Shown here: one piece after another, positions 1 to 8,844 of the stretch | How positions within the stretch are numbered: the first letter of the stretch is position 1 | Layout: each line of letters begins with the position of its first letter | Assembly (NCBI RefSeq): GCF_012030425.1 | Contig: NZ_JAAUVN010000004.1 | Coordinates: 372,001 to 436,000 of the forward strand | DNA: 64,000 bases | Direction of reading: 5' to 3' | Origin: Sphingobacterium sp. B16(2022) | Lineage (GTDB): Bacteria; Bacteroidota; Bacteroidia; Sphingobacteriales; Sphingobacteriaceae | Position numbers and translations under genes: made by a program | Notes under the pieces: generated by a model | Databases searched by the model: none | Seen by the model: the letters and a program-made list of their open reading frames with translations, nothing else | Told to the model about the DNA's origin: nothing

Positions 1-985
1 TCGCGTCATTTTTCAGTTCTGTCAAGCTCAGGATCTGCCCTTCACTTTCATGAGAAATACGATTGCCCGCATAAGTAGAAAAAGCAACTGAATAATCTCC
101 ACTGCCGTTAGAAGAAAAAGACCCCACATTTCCGAACGCTAAATAAGACCGTTTTGCTAAACGTTCTAGATTGCGCGCCGATAAAGGAGCGTCTGTCGCA
201 ATGATAATCATACAAGACCCATCCGCCTTATAATTATTTTTAGGATCTCGCATATAAAAATTATTCAACTCTCGTCCTACTGGCGCCCCGTTAATATCCA
301 GTACTCCTCCAAAATTTGTTTGTACCAATACACCAACTGTATAGCCACCTTTAGATATTGGCAGTCTCCTGGAAGATGTCCCAATGCCGCCTTTAAATCC
401 CAAACATTCCGTTCCAGTACCCGCACCGACATTACCTTCCTTAACCAGGCCAGAATGTGCATTTCGGATCGATTCAATAACATGTTCTGCTGTTACATGA
501 CGCCCTCTGATATCATTCAATCCACCGTCATTGGTTTCACCCACCATGGTATTTACAGACTTCACTTTTTCATTTCCCGTTTGAGCAAGAACATAGTCGA
601 TAACAGCATTAGCCACCAAAGGAGCGTTCAATGTATTGGTTAATAAAATTGGGGTTTCAATATTGCCTAACTCCTTGATCTGAGAAAGTCCCATTGATTT
701 CCCAAAACCATTTCCAACATATACCGCAGCTGGAACCTTATTTTGAAAAATATTTCCACCATGTGGAATAATAGCAGTTACCCCTGTCCGAATATCACTT
801 CCTTCAATTAATGTTGTATGCCCAACTTTCACCCCCTGTACATCAGTAATTGCATTGTATCGACCTGTTTCCAAAATCCCAATCTGGATTCCAAAATCAC
901 GAACGCGTCCCCTTGCTTCTTGTGCATAAACAGCAACCGATGCAAATAAAAAACTAATGGCAATAATAGAACATTTTAATATCAT
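1..985 (-). CDS. P1 family (S58, DmpA/BapA-type) peptidase, 3' end cut off by window
   Basis: I translated this by hand because the gene runs off the left edge. The protein starts MILKCSIIAISFLFASVAVYAQ, a secretion signal, so it is probably periplasmic. S58 peptidases cut themselves at a Gly-Ser bond, and the new N-terminal Ser becomes the nucleophile that releases N-terminal residues from peptides, including D-amino acid and beta-peptides. The hallmark DGSCMIIIATDAPL is visible, with Gly256-Ser257 as the expected cleavage site. The Gly-rich early part (VKVGHTTLIEG, GVTAIIPHGGN) and the NDGGLNDIRGR segment also fit the family. About 328 residues are visible and the last ~40-60 are missing. 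The family is clear; the substrate is not. Confidence 0.88.
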   Translation of the reverse strand, partial: MILKCSIIAISFLFASVAVYAQEARGRVRDFGIQIGILETGRYNAITDVQGVKVGHTTLIEGSDIRTGVTAIIPHGGNIFQNKVPAAVYVGNGFGKSMGLSQIKELGNIETPILLTNTLNAPLVANAVIDYVLAQTGNEKVKSVNTMVGETNDGGLNDIRGRHVTAEHVIESIRNAHSGLVKEGNVGAGTGTECLGFKGGIGTSSRRLPISKGGYTVGVLVQTNFGGVLDINGAPVGRELNNFYMRDPKNNYKADGSCMIIIATDAPLSARNLERLAKRSYLAFGNVGSFSSNGSGDYSVAFSTYAGNRISHESEGQILSLTELKNDA

Positions 986-1095
986 GGTATATTGATCCTG
1001 TGGTATATGTAGTTCTAAAATAGTACTTTTTTACCTGCATTTCATCAATTTTAACCAAGAAACATCTAGCGATGATAAAAAATAGCGCCATAAAA

Positions 1096-1123
1096 AAAGC
1101 GACTTAATTTCTTAAGTCGCTTT
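1096..1123 (-). terminator. Rho-independent terminator of tRNA-Glu
   Basis: Perfect 11-bp stem (AAGCGACTTAA with TTAAGTCGCTT, four-base loop) starting 3 bases beyond the tRNA 3' end. On the minus strand it is followed by a run of T. Confidence 0.85.
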
Positions 1124-1125
1124 CG

Positions 1126-1197
1126 TAGCCCGTAGGGGAATCGAACCCCTGTTTCTAGAATGAAAATCTAACGTCCTAACCCCTAGACGAACGGGCC
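1126..1197 (-). tRNA. tRNA-Glu (anticodon UUC)
   Basis: On the minus strand the sequence starts GGCCCGTTCG and ends GGGGTTCGATTCCCCTACGG plus GCTA. All four arms fold. The anticodon loop is TTTTCAT, which places TTC at positions 34-36 and reads GAA/GAG. The T-loop GTTCGATTC is canonical. The acceptor stem closes with a G-U pair at 1-72. CCA is not encoded. It is a single-gene transcript with its own promoter and terminator. Confidence 0.95.
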
Positions 1198-1202
1198 ATT
1201 TG

Positions 1203-1238
1203 GCATCTCCAATAGGATATTTCCCTGTTTGGAGATGC
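1203..1238 (-). repeat. Inverted repeat in the tRNA-Glu 5' leader
   Basis: Perfect 10-base arms GCATCTCCAA and TTGGAGATGC enclose 16 bases. They lie between the promoter -7 box and the tRNA 5' end, so the precursor tRNA would begin with a hairpin. The function is unknown; it may guide RNase P processing or stabilise the precursor. Confidence 0.6.
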
Positions 1239-1268
1239 AAATATAGATATTTTTATTAATCTTCCAAA
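1238..1268 (-). promoter_or_regulatory. Promoter of tRNA-Glu
   Basis: TTTG (-33), exactly 19 bases, then TATATTTG (-7) on the minus strand. This is a full match to the Bacteroidota housekeeping promoter. Transcription would start about 35-40 bases before the mature tRNA. Confidence 0.8.
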
Positions 1269-1286
1269 AAAGAATTGAAAAATTTT

Positions 1287-2561
1287 TTAAATCAAATCAA
1301 AACCGATGTCTCTGCGGAAATATTTACCATCGAAATAGATTCTTCCAGCATCAGCAGTTGCCTGTTGCAAAGCATCAAACAACGTATCCTGCAATGTCGT
1401 TACTGCGATAACACGACCTCCTGCAGTCACAACATTACCGTCTTGCATGCTGGTACCTGCGTGAAATACAATCGACTCTTTTACATTTTCAATATTTGAA
1501 ATCACCTTACCAGACTCATAGTTTCCAGGATATCCTCCAGCAACCAGCATAACAGTTACTGCCGTTTTTGGAGTAACAGTATAAGAGCGTGTTTCTAGAT
1601 TACCTTGAGCAACACCTTCTAATAAGTCAATTAAATCGGACTCAATACGTGGCAAAACAGATTCTGTTTCCGGATCACCCATACGCACATTATATTCGAT
1701 CACTAATGGTTCGCCGTCAACATTCATCAAGCCAATGAAAATAAATCCTTTATATGGAATATTATCTTTCTTTAATCCTTCAACAGTTGGCTTGATAATA
1801 CGCTCCTCAACCTTACTTATAAAAGCCTCATCAGCAAAAGGAACTGGAGATATTGATCCCATTCCCCCTGTATTTAAGCCAGTATCCCCTTCTCCAATAC
1901 GCTTATAATCTTTAGCTGAAGGCAATACTTTGTACGAGTTACCATCTGTTAAAACAAAAACAGACAATTCAATACCTTTCAAAAACTCTTCTACAACAAC
2001 AACATCACTCGCTGCACCAAATTTAGAATCAGCGATCATCGCCTTCAGTTCCAACTTGGCATCTTCCAATGTTTCACAGATCAGCACCCCTTTTCCAGCA
2101 GCTAAACCATCAGCTTTCAATACAATTGGTAACTTTTGAGTTTCCAGATATGCAAGACCTTCCTCCAAATTTGTTTTATCAAAAGAACGTGAAGCGGCAG
2201 TAGGAATACCATGACGGTCCATAAATTGCTTAGAAAAATCTTTCGATCCTTCTAGTTGCGCACCTTCTTGCTGTGGACCGATAACAGGTATATGTTTTAA
2301 ATCGGCACGGTTCAAGAAATAATCATGAATACCTTTTACTAGAGGCTCCTCAGGGCCTACCAAAACCATGTTGACATCATTTTCAAGAACAAAACTTGCG
2401 ATACCGTCAAAGTCAGTCACTTTTAATGCTACATTTTTACCATACGCACCTGTACCTGCATTTCCAGGAGCAATAAACAAATTTTGAAGACGCTTACTTT
2501 GCGAAAGTTTGTAGGCGAAGGCTGATTCACGACCGCCAGAACCAATGATTAGGATATTCAT
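1287..2561 (-). CDS. purD: Phosphoribosylamine-glycine ligase (GAR synthetase)
   Basis: PurD joins glycine to 5-phosphoribosylamine using ATP, the second step of de novo purine synthesis, in the cytosol. The 424-residue length is typical. The N-terminal fold begins MNILIIGSGGRESAFAYKL; the common form is GGREHA, so His is Ser here. The ATP-grasp part contains KADGLAAGKGV (about residues 149-159), VVVEEFLKG and the metal-binding IEYNVRMGDPETE. The start at the first Met of the Rossmann strand is unambiguous. The gene stands alone, without other pur genes. A promoter -7 box lies 4 bases upstream of the ATG, so the mRNA is probably leaderless. Confidence 0.97.
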   Translation of the reverse strand: MNILIIGSGGRESAFAYKLSQSKRLQNLFIAPGNAGTGAYGKNVALKVTDFDGIASFVLENDVNMVLVGPEEPLVKGIHDYFLNRADLKHIPVIGPQQEGAQLEGSKDFSKQFMDRHGIPTAASRSFDKTNLEEGLAYLETQKLPIVLKADGLAAGKGVLICETLEDAKLELKAMIADSKFGAASDVVVVEEFLKGIELSVFVLTDGNSYKVLPSAKDYKRIGEGDTGLNTGGMGSISPVPFADEAFISKVEERIIKPTVEGLKKDNIPYKGFIFIGLMNVDGEPLVIEYNVRMGDPETESVLPRIESDLIDLLEGVAQGNLETRSYTVTPKTAVTVMLVAGGYPGNYESGKVISNIENVKESIVFHAGTSMQDGNVVTAGGRVIAVTTLQDTLFDALQQATADAGRIYFDGKYFRRDIGFDLI

Positions 2562-2565
2562 AGCA

Positions 2566-2573
2566 CAAAGATA
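2566..2573 (-). promoter_or_regulatory. -7 promoter box abutting purD
   Basis: TATCTTTG matches TAnnTTTG and is separated from the purD ATG by only TGCT. No clear -33 TTG is visible at 19-21 bases. The expected transcription start falls at or next to the start codon. Confidence 0.5.
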
Positions 2574-2687
2574 TTTGTTTTAAGCTAATATTGATAGAAA
2601 ATTTCGAATTGCATTGATATCAAATTCGAAACAACGGATTATTTAATAATTTTTCGTAATTTATTCCAAATTATTGACCCTCAATGT

Positions 2688-5351
2688 ATGAATCTTAAGG
2701 CAAGCTTGTTTAGTTTATTATTCATAATTCCTTTTATGTCATTAGGACAAACGGATATCCGACAGTTCATCGATAAATTAGGAAATTATGCTGCAAGAAA
2801 TCCAAAAGAAAAAATCCATGTTCATATGGACAAAGAAAGCTATTCCGCTGGTGAAAATATTTGGATGAAGCTTTACTGCACACTTACACCAGACAACCTC
2901 TTATCCGGAGTAAGCCAAGTTGCCTACATTGATTTAATATCTCCAGATAACAAAACAGTGAATACCTTAAAAATTCCCTTAACCGCTGGTTTAGGAATTG
3001 CTGATCTGACCTTATCAGACACGCTCATAGAAGGCTCCTATCGTATACGCGCTTATACACAATGGATGAGAAATGATAGTACAGCCTACTTCTTTGACAA
3101 AACAGTGCCCATCTATAACGGTCGTTCGGATAATATTATGACCGGTGATGAAATCATCTACGATGGAGAGAAAAAATACTATGCAATAAAACTAAAAACA
3201 TTATCAGGAGTTCCCCTGCCAGAAATTAATATTAACTACAAAACCCATCTCAAGAATGGAAAACAAAGAGCATCACGCGAAAAAACAGATCAGCAGGGTC
3301 AGCTATTGATTGATCTTAAAGATATACCCGCAGGTGAAATCATCAATTTGTCTTTTAAATCAATAGACGGAATAATAATTCGTAAAACATTTACCGTTCC
3401 AGCAGATAAATCAAGTAACAGCCTGCAAATACTACCCGAATCAGGCAACATTATAAACCAACTACACACTAAAATAGGCTTTAAAGCTCTTAATAGTAAA
3501 GGACTGGGAGAAAAGTGCACCATTATCATTATGGACAGCAACAAGGAGAAGATAGTCGAGATGGAAACCAGTCCGCTCGGTATGGTCAGCTATCCTTTTG
3601 TTTTGGATGCAAAATTAAAATATACAGCCATAGCGACATTTACCGACGGCACTAAAACAGAAACACCTTTTCCGACAATCAGCATGTCAGGACTAAACAT
3701 GAATGTGGGCAATCTTACTGAAGACAGGGTCTTTGTACAGGTTAATGCTAGCCCTGATCAAATCAATCAGCAAGAAATCTATCTTATCGCCCAATATAAT
3801 GGAAACACCTTTCATGTTTCCAAGCAAAAATTGAATAAAAACGAAGTCCTTTTTTCCATCCCCAGACAAAATCTGCCTCAAGGAGTTATACAGTTATCCA
3901 TATTGGATGCAACCCTAAAGCCTTTACTAGAACGAATGATTTTCAACTATCGGTCTGATAAGATTCTTCCTATCGAAGCAACCGCTGATAAACCCACTTA
4001 TGGAACCCGTCAAAAAGTAAACATTAGCGTTTTAAGCGGAAACACCATAGACTCCATTCGGGTTGGTTCATTATCAGCATCAGTTGTTAATAGCAATAAA
4101 ACCCAGATTGATACTCCCTATAGATCCAGCATATATACGTCCTTGCTCTTAAGTTCGGAAATAAATGGATTCATAGAAAACCCCAACTATTATTTTTCAG
4201 ATAGTAAAGACATTAAAAAAAGTGATCTGGATAATCTGATGCTGATACAAGGGTGGAGAAAATTAGACTGGGCAAAAATAGATGAAGTATCTGATCCAAA
4301 ATATAATTTTGAAAAAAATATATCCATATCAGGAACAATAAAAAAACTTGGTAGAAAAGCGGTTGTGCCAAAAGCAACAGTTACTCTGATCCCTACAACC
4401 AACATGACTGCCGCTATTGATACGCTAACAAACGAAGCTGGAAAATTTTCTTTTGATGACCTGTTATTTACCGACAGTATTAAATTCATTATGACGGCAA
4501 AATCCGATAAAGATAAAAATAGACTGGACATTGAGCTTGATGAAATCGAGGAACCAGCAACTGGTGTCAATAAAAATTTACCTGAAGTACTGAACAATAT
4601 TAACACCAAATACTTAGGAAATATAAAAAATGCACAAGCCTACTTTGCACAGCTAGAAGCCGCTGGACTCAAACAGCGCTCCATACAACTCGAAGAAGTT
4701 AAAATTACTCGCACAGCAATAAAAAAGGCCGTTGCCAATTCAAGTAACTTAAATGGACCAGGTAATGCCGATCAAGTACTTACAGAAGAGGATCTGTCAA
4801 ACTGCAGTACATTAGAACAATGTCTAGTCGGACGACTCACAGGTGTGATGTGGAGGAACGGTGTACCTTACAATACCCGAGGCAACGGACCTATGCAGGT
4901 TGTCCTCGACGGCATGTACATCGAAGGTGATCAGATCTCGATGTTAAATGCCGCGGATGTAGGGAGTATTGAGGTCCTGAGAAACATTAATCATACTGCA
5001 ATCTATGGTTCATATGGAGGCAATGGTTTAATTGTAATCACAACAAAAAGAGGCAATGGCGCTACAACTGCATTTAAACCAACAGGCATTCGTACCATTA
5101 TACCGAAAGGCTTTAACCTGAGTCGAACATTTTATAAACCGAGCTATGAAGCAAAAGATGTATCAAAAATAGTTTCAGATTTAAGAACGACAATACACTG
5201 GGAACCCAACATCATTACCGATCAAGTTGGAAAAGCAAGCTTCGATTTTTATACTTCGGACGAAAAAGGTCCATATACAATAATTTTGGAAGGTATAGAC
5301 TTCAATGGAAAGATAGGCAGGAAAGAAATTAATATAAATGTGGTTGAATAA
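2688..5351 (+). CDS. Secreted macroglobulin-like protein with a TonB plug-like domain, no barrel
   Basis: This 887-residue protein begins with a signal peptide (residues 1-20, ending SLGQ). Residues ~40-145 resemble an alpha-2-macroglobulin MG2 domain (DKESYSAGENIWMKLY through GSYRIRAYTQWMRN). More beta-rich domains follow. Residues ~545-610 look like a carboxypeptidase-regulatory fold with the typical TNEAGKFSFDDL. Residues ~690-790 resemble a TonB-receptor plug: VVLDGMYIEGD, DVGSIEVLRN and GGNGLIVITTKRG. A further beta domain ends the protein (GPYTIILEGIDF). There is no transmembrane barrel of the 22-strand kind. Such proteins are common in Bacteroidota and are probably cell-envelope proteins, but I know no established function. 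It is probably transcribed alone. Confidence 0.75.
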   Translation: MNLKASLFSLLFIIPFMSLGQTDIRQFIDKLGNYAARNPKEKIHVHMDKESYSAGENIWMKLYCTLTPDNLLSGVSQVAYIDLISPDNKTVNTLKIPLTAGLGIADLTLSDTLIEGSYRIRAYTQWMRNDSTAYFFDKTVPIYNGRSDNIMTGDEIIYDGEKKYYAIKLKTLSGVPLPEININYKTHLKNGKQRASREKTDQQGQLLIDLKDIPAGEIINLSFKSIDGIIIRKTFTVPADKSSNSLQILPESGNIINQLHTKIGFKALNSKGLGEKCTIIIMDSNKEKIVEMETSPLGMVSYPFVLDAKLKYTAIATFTDGTKTETPFPTISMSGLNMNVGNLTEDRVFVQVNASPDQINQQEIYLIAQYNGNTFHVSKQKLNKNEVLFSIPRQNLPQGVIQLSILDATLKPLLERMIFNYRSDKILPIEATADKPTYGTRQKVNISVLSGNTIDSIRVGSLSASVVNSNKTQIDTPYRSSIYTSLLLSSEINGFIENPNYYFSDSKDIKKSDLDNLMLIQGWRKLDWAKIDEVSDPKYNFEKNISISGTIKKLGRKAVVPKATVTLIPTTNMTAAIDTLTNEAGKFSFDDLLFTDSIKFIMTAKSDKDKNRLDIELDEIEEPATGVNKNLPEVLNNINTKYLGNIKNAQAYFAQLEAAGLKQRSIQLEEVKITRTAIKKAVANSSNLNGPGNADQVLTEEDLSNCSTLEQCLVGRLTGVMWRNGVPYNTRGNGPMQVVLDGMYIEGDQISMLNAADVGSIEVLRNINHTAIYGSYGGNGLIVITTKRGNGATTAFKPTGIRTIIPKGFNLSRTFYKPSYEAKDVSKIVSDLRTTIHWEPNIITDQVGKASFDFYTSDEKGPYTIILEGIDFNGKIGRKEININVVE

Positions 5352-5462
5352 ATTTACAAGAACAGAAATCTTATGAAATATCCATATAGTACAAACTGCA
5401 CAAACACCAATGAAAATACGTTGGATATTCCATATGGCCTTTTTAAAAAAAAATAATTACAT

Positions 5463-6230
5463 ATGAAACATATACAAATCAAAACGGAAGACCGTATCGC
5501 GAACATATTTTTAGACCGAGGAAAATCTAATGCAATGGATACGGTGCTGCTTGAAGAACTAAATGCTTGTATACACGATTTAAAATCAGATGTGGCTATT
5601 GAAGGTGTTATCATTCATGGCAAAGAAGGTTTTTTCAGCGCCGGTTTAGATCTGATCACATTATATGAATACAATGAAACCGAAATCAGAGCCTTCTGGT
5701 CACTCTTTTTCAAAACAACACGTGATCTAGCTTCGTTTCCAAAACCAATTGTATCAGCAATTTCGGGTCATAGCCCTGCAGGAGGATGTGTTATCGCAAT
5801 CTGTTGTGATTATAGGATCATGGCAGAAGGAAATTTTATTATCGGCCTAAACGAAATTCCAGTTGGATTAATTGTACCAGAAAGTATATTTCACCTTTAT
5901 AGCTTTTGGCTAGGGAAAGGGAATGCCTATCGCTTTTTACTTGAGGGAAAATTACTGTCACCACAAGAAGCCCTTACAGTAGGTCTTGTTGATGAAGTCG
6001 TGCCAGCAAATGCAATTCACACCGCCGCTTTACGCAAGATCAAATCAGTAACCCAGTTTGATAAAGAAACATGGAAAACCTGCAAATTGAACTTCAGAAA
6101 AGAACTTCTAGAAAACCTCGGCGCAAAAGAGGAAGAAACGATTGAAAAAATATTAGAGCAATGGTGGAAGCCCTCAACTCGTAGTATTCTAAAAACAATC
6201 ATACACAATTTAACGAACAAAACTAAATAA
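5463..6230 (+). CDS. Enoyl-CoA hydratase/isomerase family protein
   Basis: A 255-residue crotonase-fold protein that acts on fatty acyl-CoA thioesters in the cytosol. The oxyanion-hole segments are seen as GKEGFFSAGLDL (residues ~52-63) and SGHSPAGGCVIAICCDYRIM (~101-120). One acidic catalytic residue is present in GLNEIPVGLIVP (~131-142). The second Glu of true hydratases is not evident. That, together with LNEIPVGLIVP and the long charged C-terminal helix, resembles delta3-delta2-enoyl-CoA isomerases (ECI1 type), so isomerase is as likely as hydratase. No beta-oxidation partners are adjacent. Confidence 0.85.
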   Translation: MKHIQIKTEDRIANIFLDRGKSNAMDTVLLEELNACIHDLKSDVAIEGVIIHGKEGFFSAGLDLITLYEYNETEIRAFWSLFFKTTRDLASFPKPIVSAISGHSPAGGCVIAICCDYRIMAEGNFIIGLNEIPVGLIVPESIFHLYSFWLGKGNAYRFLLEGKLLSPQEALTVGLVDEVVPANAIHTAALRKIKSVTQFDKETWKTCKLNFRKELLENLGAKEEETIEKILEQWWKPSTRSILKTIIHNLTNKTK

Positions 6231-6261
6231 TTCAATTAATTTAAGATTAACGTACAACGTA

Positions 6262-6292
6262 TTTGAATAAAGCAACCGTTGTTCTATTTTTG
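6262..6292 (+). promoter_or_regulatory. Promoter of the lipoprotein gene
   Basis: TTTG at 6262-6265, 19 bases, then TATTTTTG at 6285-6292. This is a full match to the Bacteroidota promoter consensus, 48 bases before the ATG at 6341. Confidence 0.75.
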
Positions 6293-6340
6293 TAATTAAC
6301 TCGGATTAATTAAAATCCGCACAAGTAGATGATAATAACC

Positions 6341-7024
6341 ATGGTGAAAAAAATATTGGGAGTCTGGCTCATTGCAGTTTTTCTTTTCAGCAGTTGCAAT
6401 AGAACTGCTGAAAAAAAGGAAAGTCAACTGGATTCTATCGATACGATAGCAAAAGATACACTGCCGATCCCATCAGATTCAACAGATACGATCCAAGAAC
6501 AAGCACCACAGGGCGAATCATTAGACGCGGCCATAATGAATATTATTCAAGCATTTAACAAACAAGATTCCAAGGCGTTAAACAATTATATTGACAATAC
6601 GGTCGGTTATTACACCATCTATAGACCTGGAGTGCAAGCCATCTATACACATGCTGTGGCTTTTGATTTCAATCATCCAATACCCGATTATTACCCTTAT
6701 CCGCATACCAATTTCTTAGGAAAGGTTACTATAGGGCAATTGCCAGTATATGACTGCGGAAAAGAGGCCTGGAATAAAAAAGGGTTATTTTGTAATAACA
6801 AACAACATCCAACAGAACTATCGCATACCGCAAAATTCATGAACGAGATCTCGGATGCTAAAATATCAAATGCTGAAATTCAAAAACTAAAAGCTTTAGA
6901 AGCTAAAAGTTACCGCATCATACTAACCGATAAAAACGCTCCACTTATCTTCCACATCACAAATAAAAATGGTAAGTGGATGTTTACGGTACTTGATCGT
7001 GCTTATGGTGGATGTGATGCCTAA
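6341..7024 (+). CDS. Hypothetical lipoprotein
   Basis: I do not recognise a characterised family. The start MVKKILGVWLIAVFLFSSC gives a lipoprotein signal with the lipid-modified Cys at about residue 18. An in-frame ATG at 6329 adds only MIIT. After the Cys comes a charged, Asp/Ser/Thr-rich linker (residues ~20-60) and then a compact domain to residue 227. That domain contains NNYIDNTVGYYTIYRPG and four cysteines (in VYDCGKEAW, GLFCNNKQ and GGCDA plus the lipid Cys). The NTF2-like opening (AIMNIIQAFNKQDSKALNNYI) suggests a small ligand-binding fold. It stands between fatty-acid and sugar enzymes with its own promoter. Confidence 0.6.
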   Translation: MVKKILGVWLIAVFLFSSCNRTAEKKESQLDSIDTIAKDTLPIPSDSTDTIQEQAPQGESLDAAIMNIIQAFNKQDSKALNNYIDNTVGYYTIYRPGVQAIYTHAVAFDFNHPIPDYYPYPHTNFLGKVTIGQLPVYDCGKEAWNKKGLFCNNKQHPTELSHTAKFMNEISDAKISNAEIQKLKALEAKSYRIILTDKNAPLIFHITNKNGKWMFTVLDRAYGGCDA

Positions 7025-7102
7025 CAATAATGATTTATTTCACATTAAAAGCATTACATTCCTAAAAAATATTTACTTTGACAGTTTAAATTCACAATAA
7101 CA

Positions 7103-8836
7103 ATGAATAGTCTAGATCAGGATTTACAAGCAAAAGTCAACCAATGGCTTAGCTCAGAATACGATGAAGCAACAAGAGCTGCTTTACAAATTTTAATTGA
7201 TAACAACGAAGTAACTGAACTAACAGATTCATTCTATAAAGATTTAGAATTTGGTACAGGAGGTTTACGTGGTATCATGGGTGTAGGATCCAATAGGATA
7301 AATAAGTATACCATCGGTAAAGCAACTCAGGGGTTGGCAAACTATCTAAAAAAGCAATTTCCAAATCAGGTCATTAAAGTAGCTGTAGCTTACGACAGCC
7401 GCAACAACTCGCAAAGCCTAGGAAAGCTGGTGGCTGATGTATTTGCGGCAAATGGAATCCAAGTATATTTATTTAATGAACTGCGTCCAACACCTGTACT
7501 ATCATTTGCAATCCGTCACTTTGCCTGCCAAAGCGGGGTCATGCTTACCGCCTCACATAATCCAAAAGAATATAATGGCTATAAGGCCTATTGGAACGAC
7601 GGATGCCAATTAACAGCTCCGCACGATATAAATGTCATTACAGAAGTTAATGCTATCCATAGCGTTTCGCAAATATCATTTCAGCCAATTCCAGAAAATA
7701 TTATACCTGTAGGTGATGAAATTGATGAAATTTACATTAATGAAAATAAAAAATTAAGTATCCACCCGGAGGCTGTAGAAGCTCAAAAAGATCTTAAAAT
7801 CGTATTTTCTCCCATTCATGGAACAGGAATTACAATTGTTCCAAAATTATTGGAAGCGTGGGGATTTAACAATGTTTCCATTGTAGAAGAACAAGCCACT
7901 CCAGATGGTAATTTTCCAACAGTTATTTATCCTAATCCAGAAGAAGAAGATGCTATGGCATTGGCCAAGAGAAAAGGTGAAGAGCTGGATGCTGATCTCG
8001 TACTAGCAACAGATCCCGATGCTGATCGCGTTGGAATCGCAGTTAAAAACGATAAAGGTAGTTTTCAATTACTGAACGGTAACCAGATCGGTAGTCTACT
8101 TGTTTATTATGTATTAAGTTCTAAAAAAGAACAAAATCAACTTAATAACAATCCCTATGTTGTAAAAACAATCGTCACAACAAATCTTCAAGCTGAAATT
8201 GCCAACCATTTTAATGTACCTTACTATGAGACCTTAACTGGATTCAAATATATTGGCGAACTAATGACCAAATTAGGCGATTCAGCGACATATTTAGTTG
8301 GCGGAGAAGAAAGCTATGGTTACTTAGTCGGAAGTCTTGTACGTGATAAGGATGCCCCAAATGCATGCGCATTCTTAGCAGAGATGACCGCCTATTACAA
8401 ATCGAAAGGCAAATCTTTATATGAAGTTCTCCTTGACCTGTATCAAGAATTTGGATGCTACCAAGAAAAATTAGTTTCATTAACTAAAAAAGGTAAAGCT
8501 GGTGCAGAAGAAATCAAAGCAATGATGAGTAACCTGCGTGCCAATTTGCCTAAATCTTTAGGAGGCATAGCTGTTGTAGAAGTTCGTGATTATGAAAATT
8601 CGGTCGCCATAGATATAGCCACCGGTACTAAAACAGTCATTGATCTCCCGAAATCGGACGTCTTACAATTTATCACTGTAGATGGTGATGTTATTTCTGC
8701 GAGACCATCAGGAACAGAACCTAAAATAAAATTTTATTGTTCAGTAAAAGCACCATTAACAGCTAAATCGCACTATGAACAGCTCCAAAAAGAGTTAGCC
8801 ACAAAAGTGGACCGAATGATGGCCGATATTATTTAA
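7103..8836 (+). CDS. Phosphoglucomutase/phosphomannomutase family (phospho-sugar mutase)
   Basis: A 577-residue alpha-phosphohexomutase that moves phosphate between C1 and C6 of glucose or mannose, supplying sugar-1-phosphates for cell-wall and lipopolysaccharide precursors. All four signature loops are intact: catalytic TASHNPKEYNG with Ser151, metal-binding DPDADRVG (~304-311), sugar-binding GGEESYGY (~395), and phosphate-binding RPSGTEPKIK (~535). Length and the N-terminal EFGTGGLRGIMG match the PgcA/PGM2 branch used by many Firmicutes and Bacteroidota. The Nudix gene follows 8 bases later and is probably co-transcribed. Glucose versus mannose preference cannot be read from the sequence. 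Confidence 0.93.
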   Translation: MNSLDQDLQAKVNQWLSSEYDEATRAALQILIDNNEVTELTDSFYKDLEFGTGGLRGIMGVGSNRINKYTIGKATQGLANYLKKQFPNQVIKVAVAYDSRNNSQSLGKLVADVFAANGIQVYLFNELRPTPVLSFAIRHFACQSGVMLTASHNPKEYNGYKAYWNDGCQLTAPHDINVITEVNAIHSVSQISFQPIPENIIPVGDEIDEIYINENKKLSIHPEAVEAQKDLKIVFSPIHGTGITIVPKLLEAWGFNNVSIVEEQATPDGNFPTVIYPNPEEEDAMALAKRKGEELDADLVLATDPDADRVGIAVKNDKGSFQLLNGNQIGSLLVYYVLSSKKEQNQLNNNPYVVKTIVTTNLQAEIANHFNVPYYETLTGFKYIGELMTKLGDSATYLVGGEESYGYLVGSLVRDKDAPNACAFLAEMTAYYKSKGKSLYEVLLDLYQEFGCYQEKLVSLTKKGKAGAEEIKAMMSNLRANLPKSLGGIAVVEVRDYENSVAIDIATGTKTVIDLPKSDVLQFITVDGDVISARPSGTEPKIKFYCSVKAPLTAKSHYEQLQKELATKVDRMMADII

Positions 8837-8844
8837 TCGTACGA

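Noticed and set aside
320..643. 107-codon open frame on the plus strand
   Set aside because: It is antisense to the S58 peptidase, whose motifs are intact on the minus strand.
4190..4609. 139-codon open frame antisense to the plug-domain protein
   Set aside because: It lies wholly inside a well-supported gene, is rich in Ser/Phe/Leu from reversed codons, and has no promoter or family resemblance.
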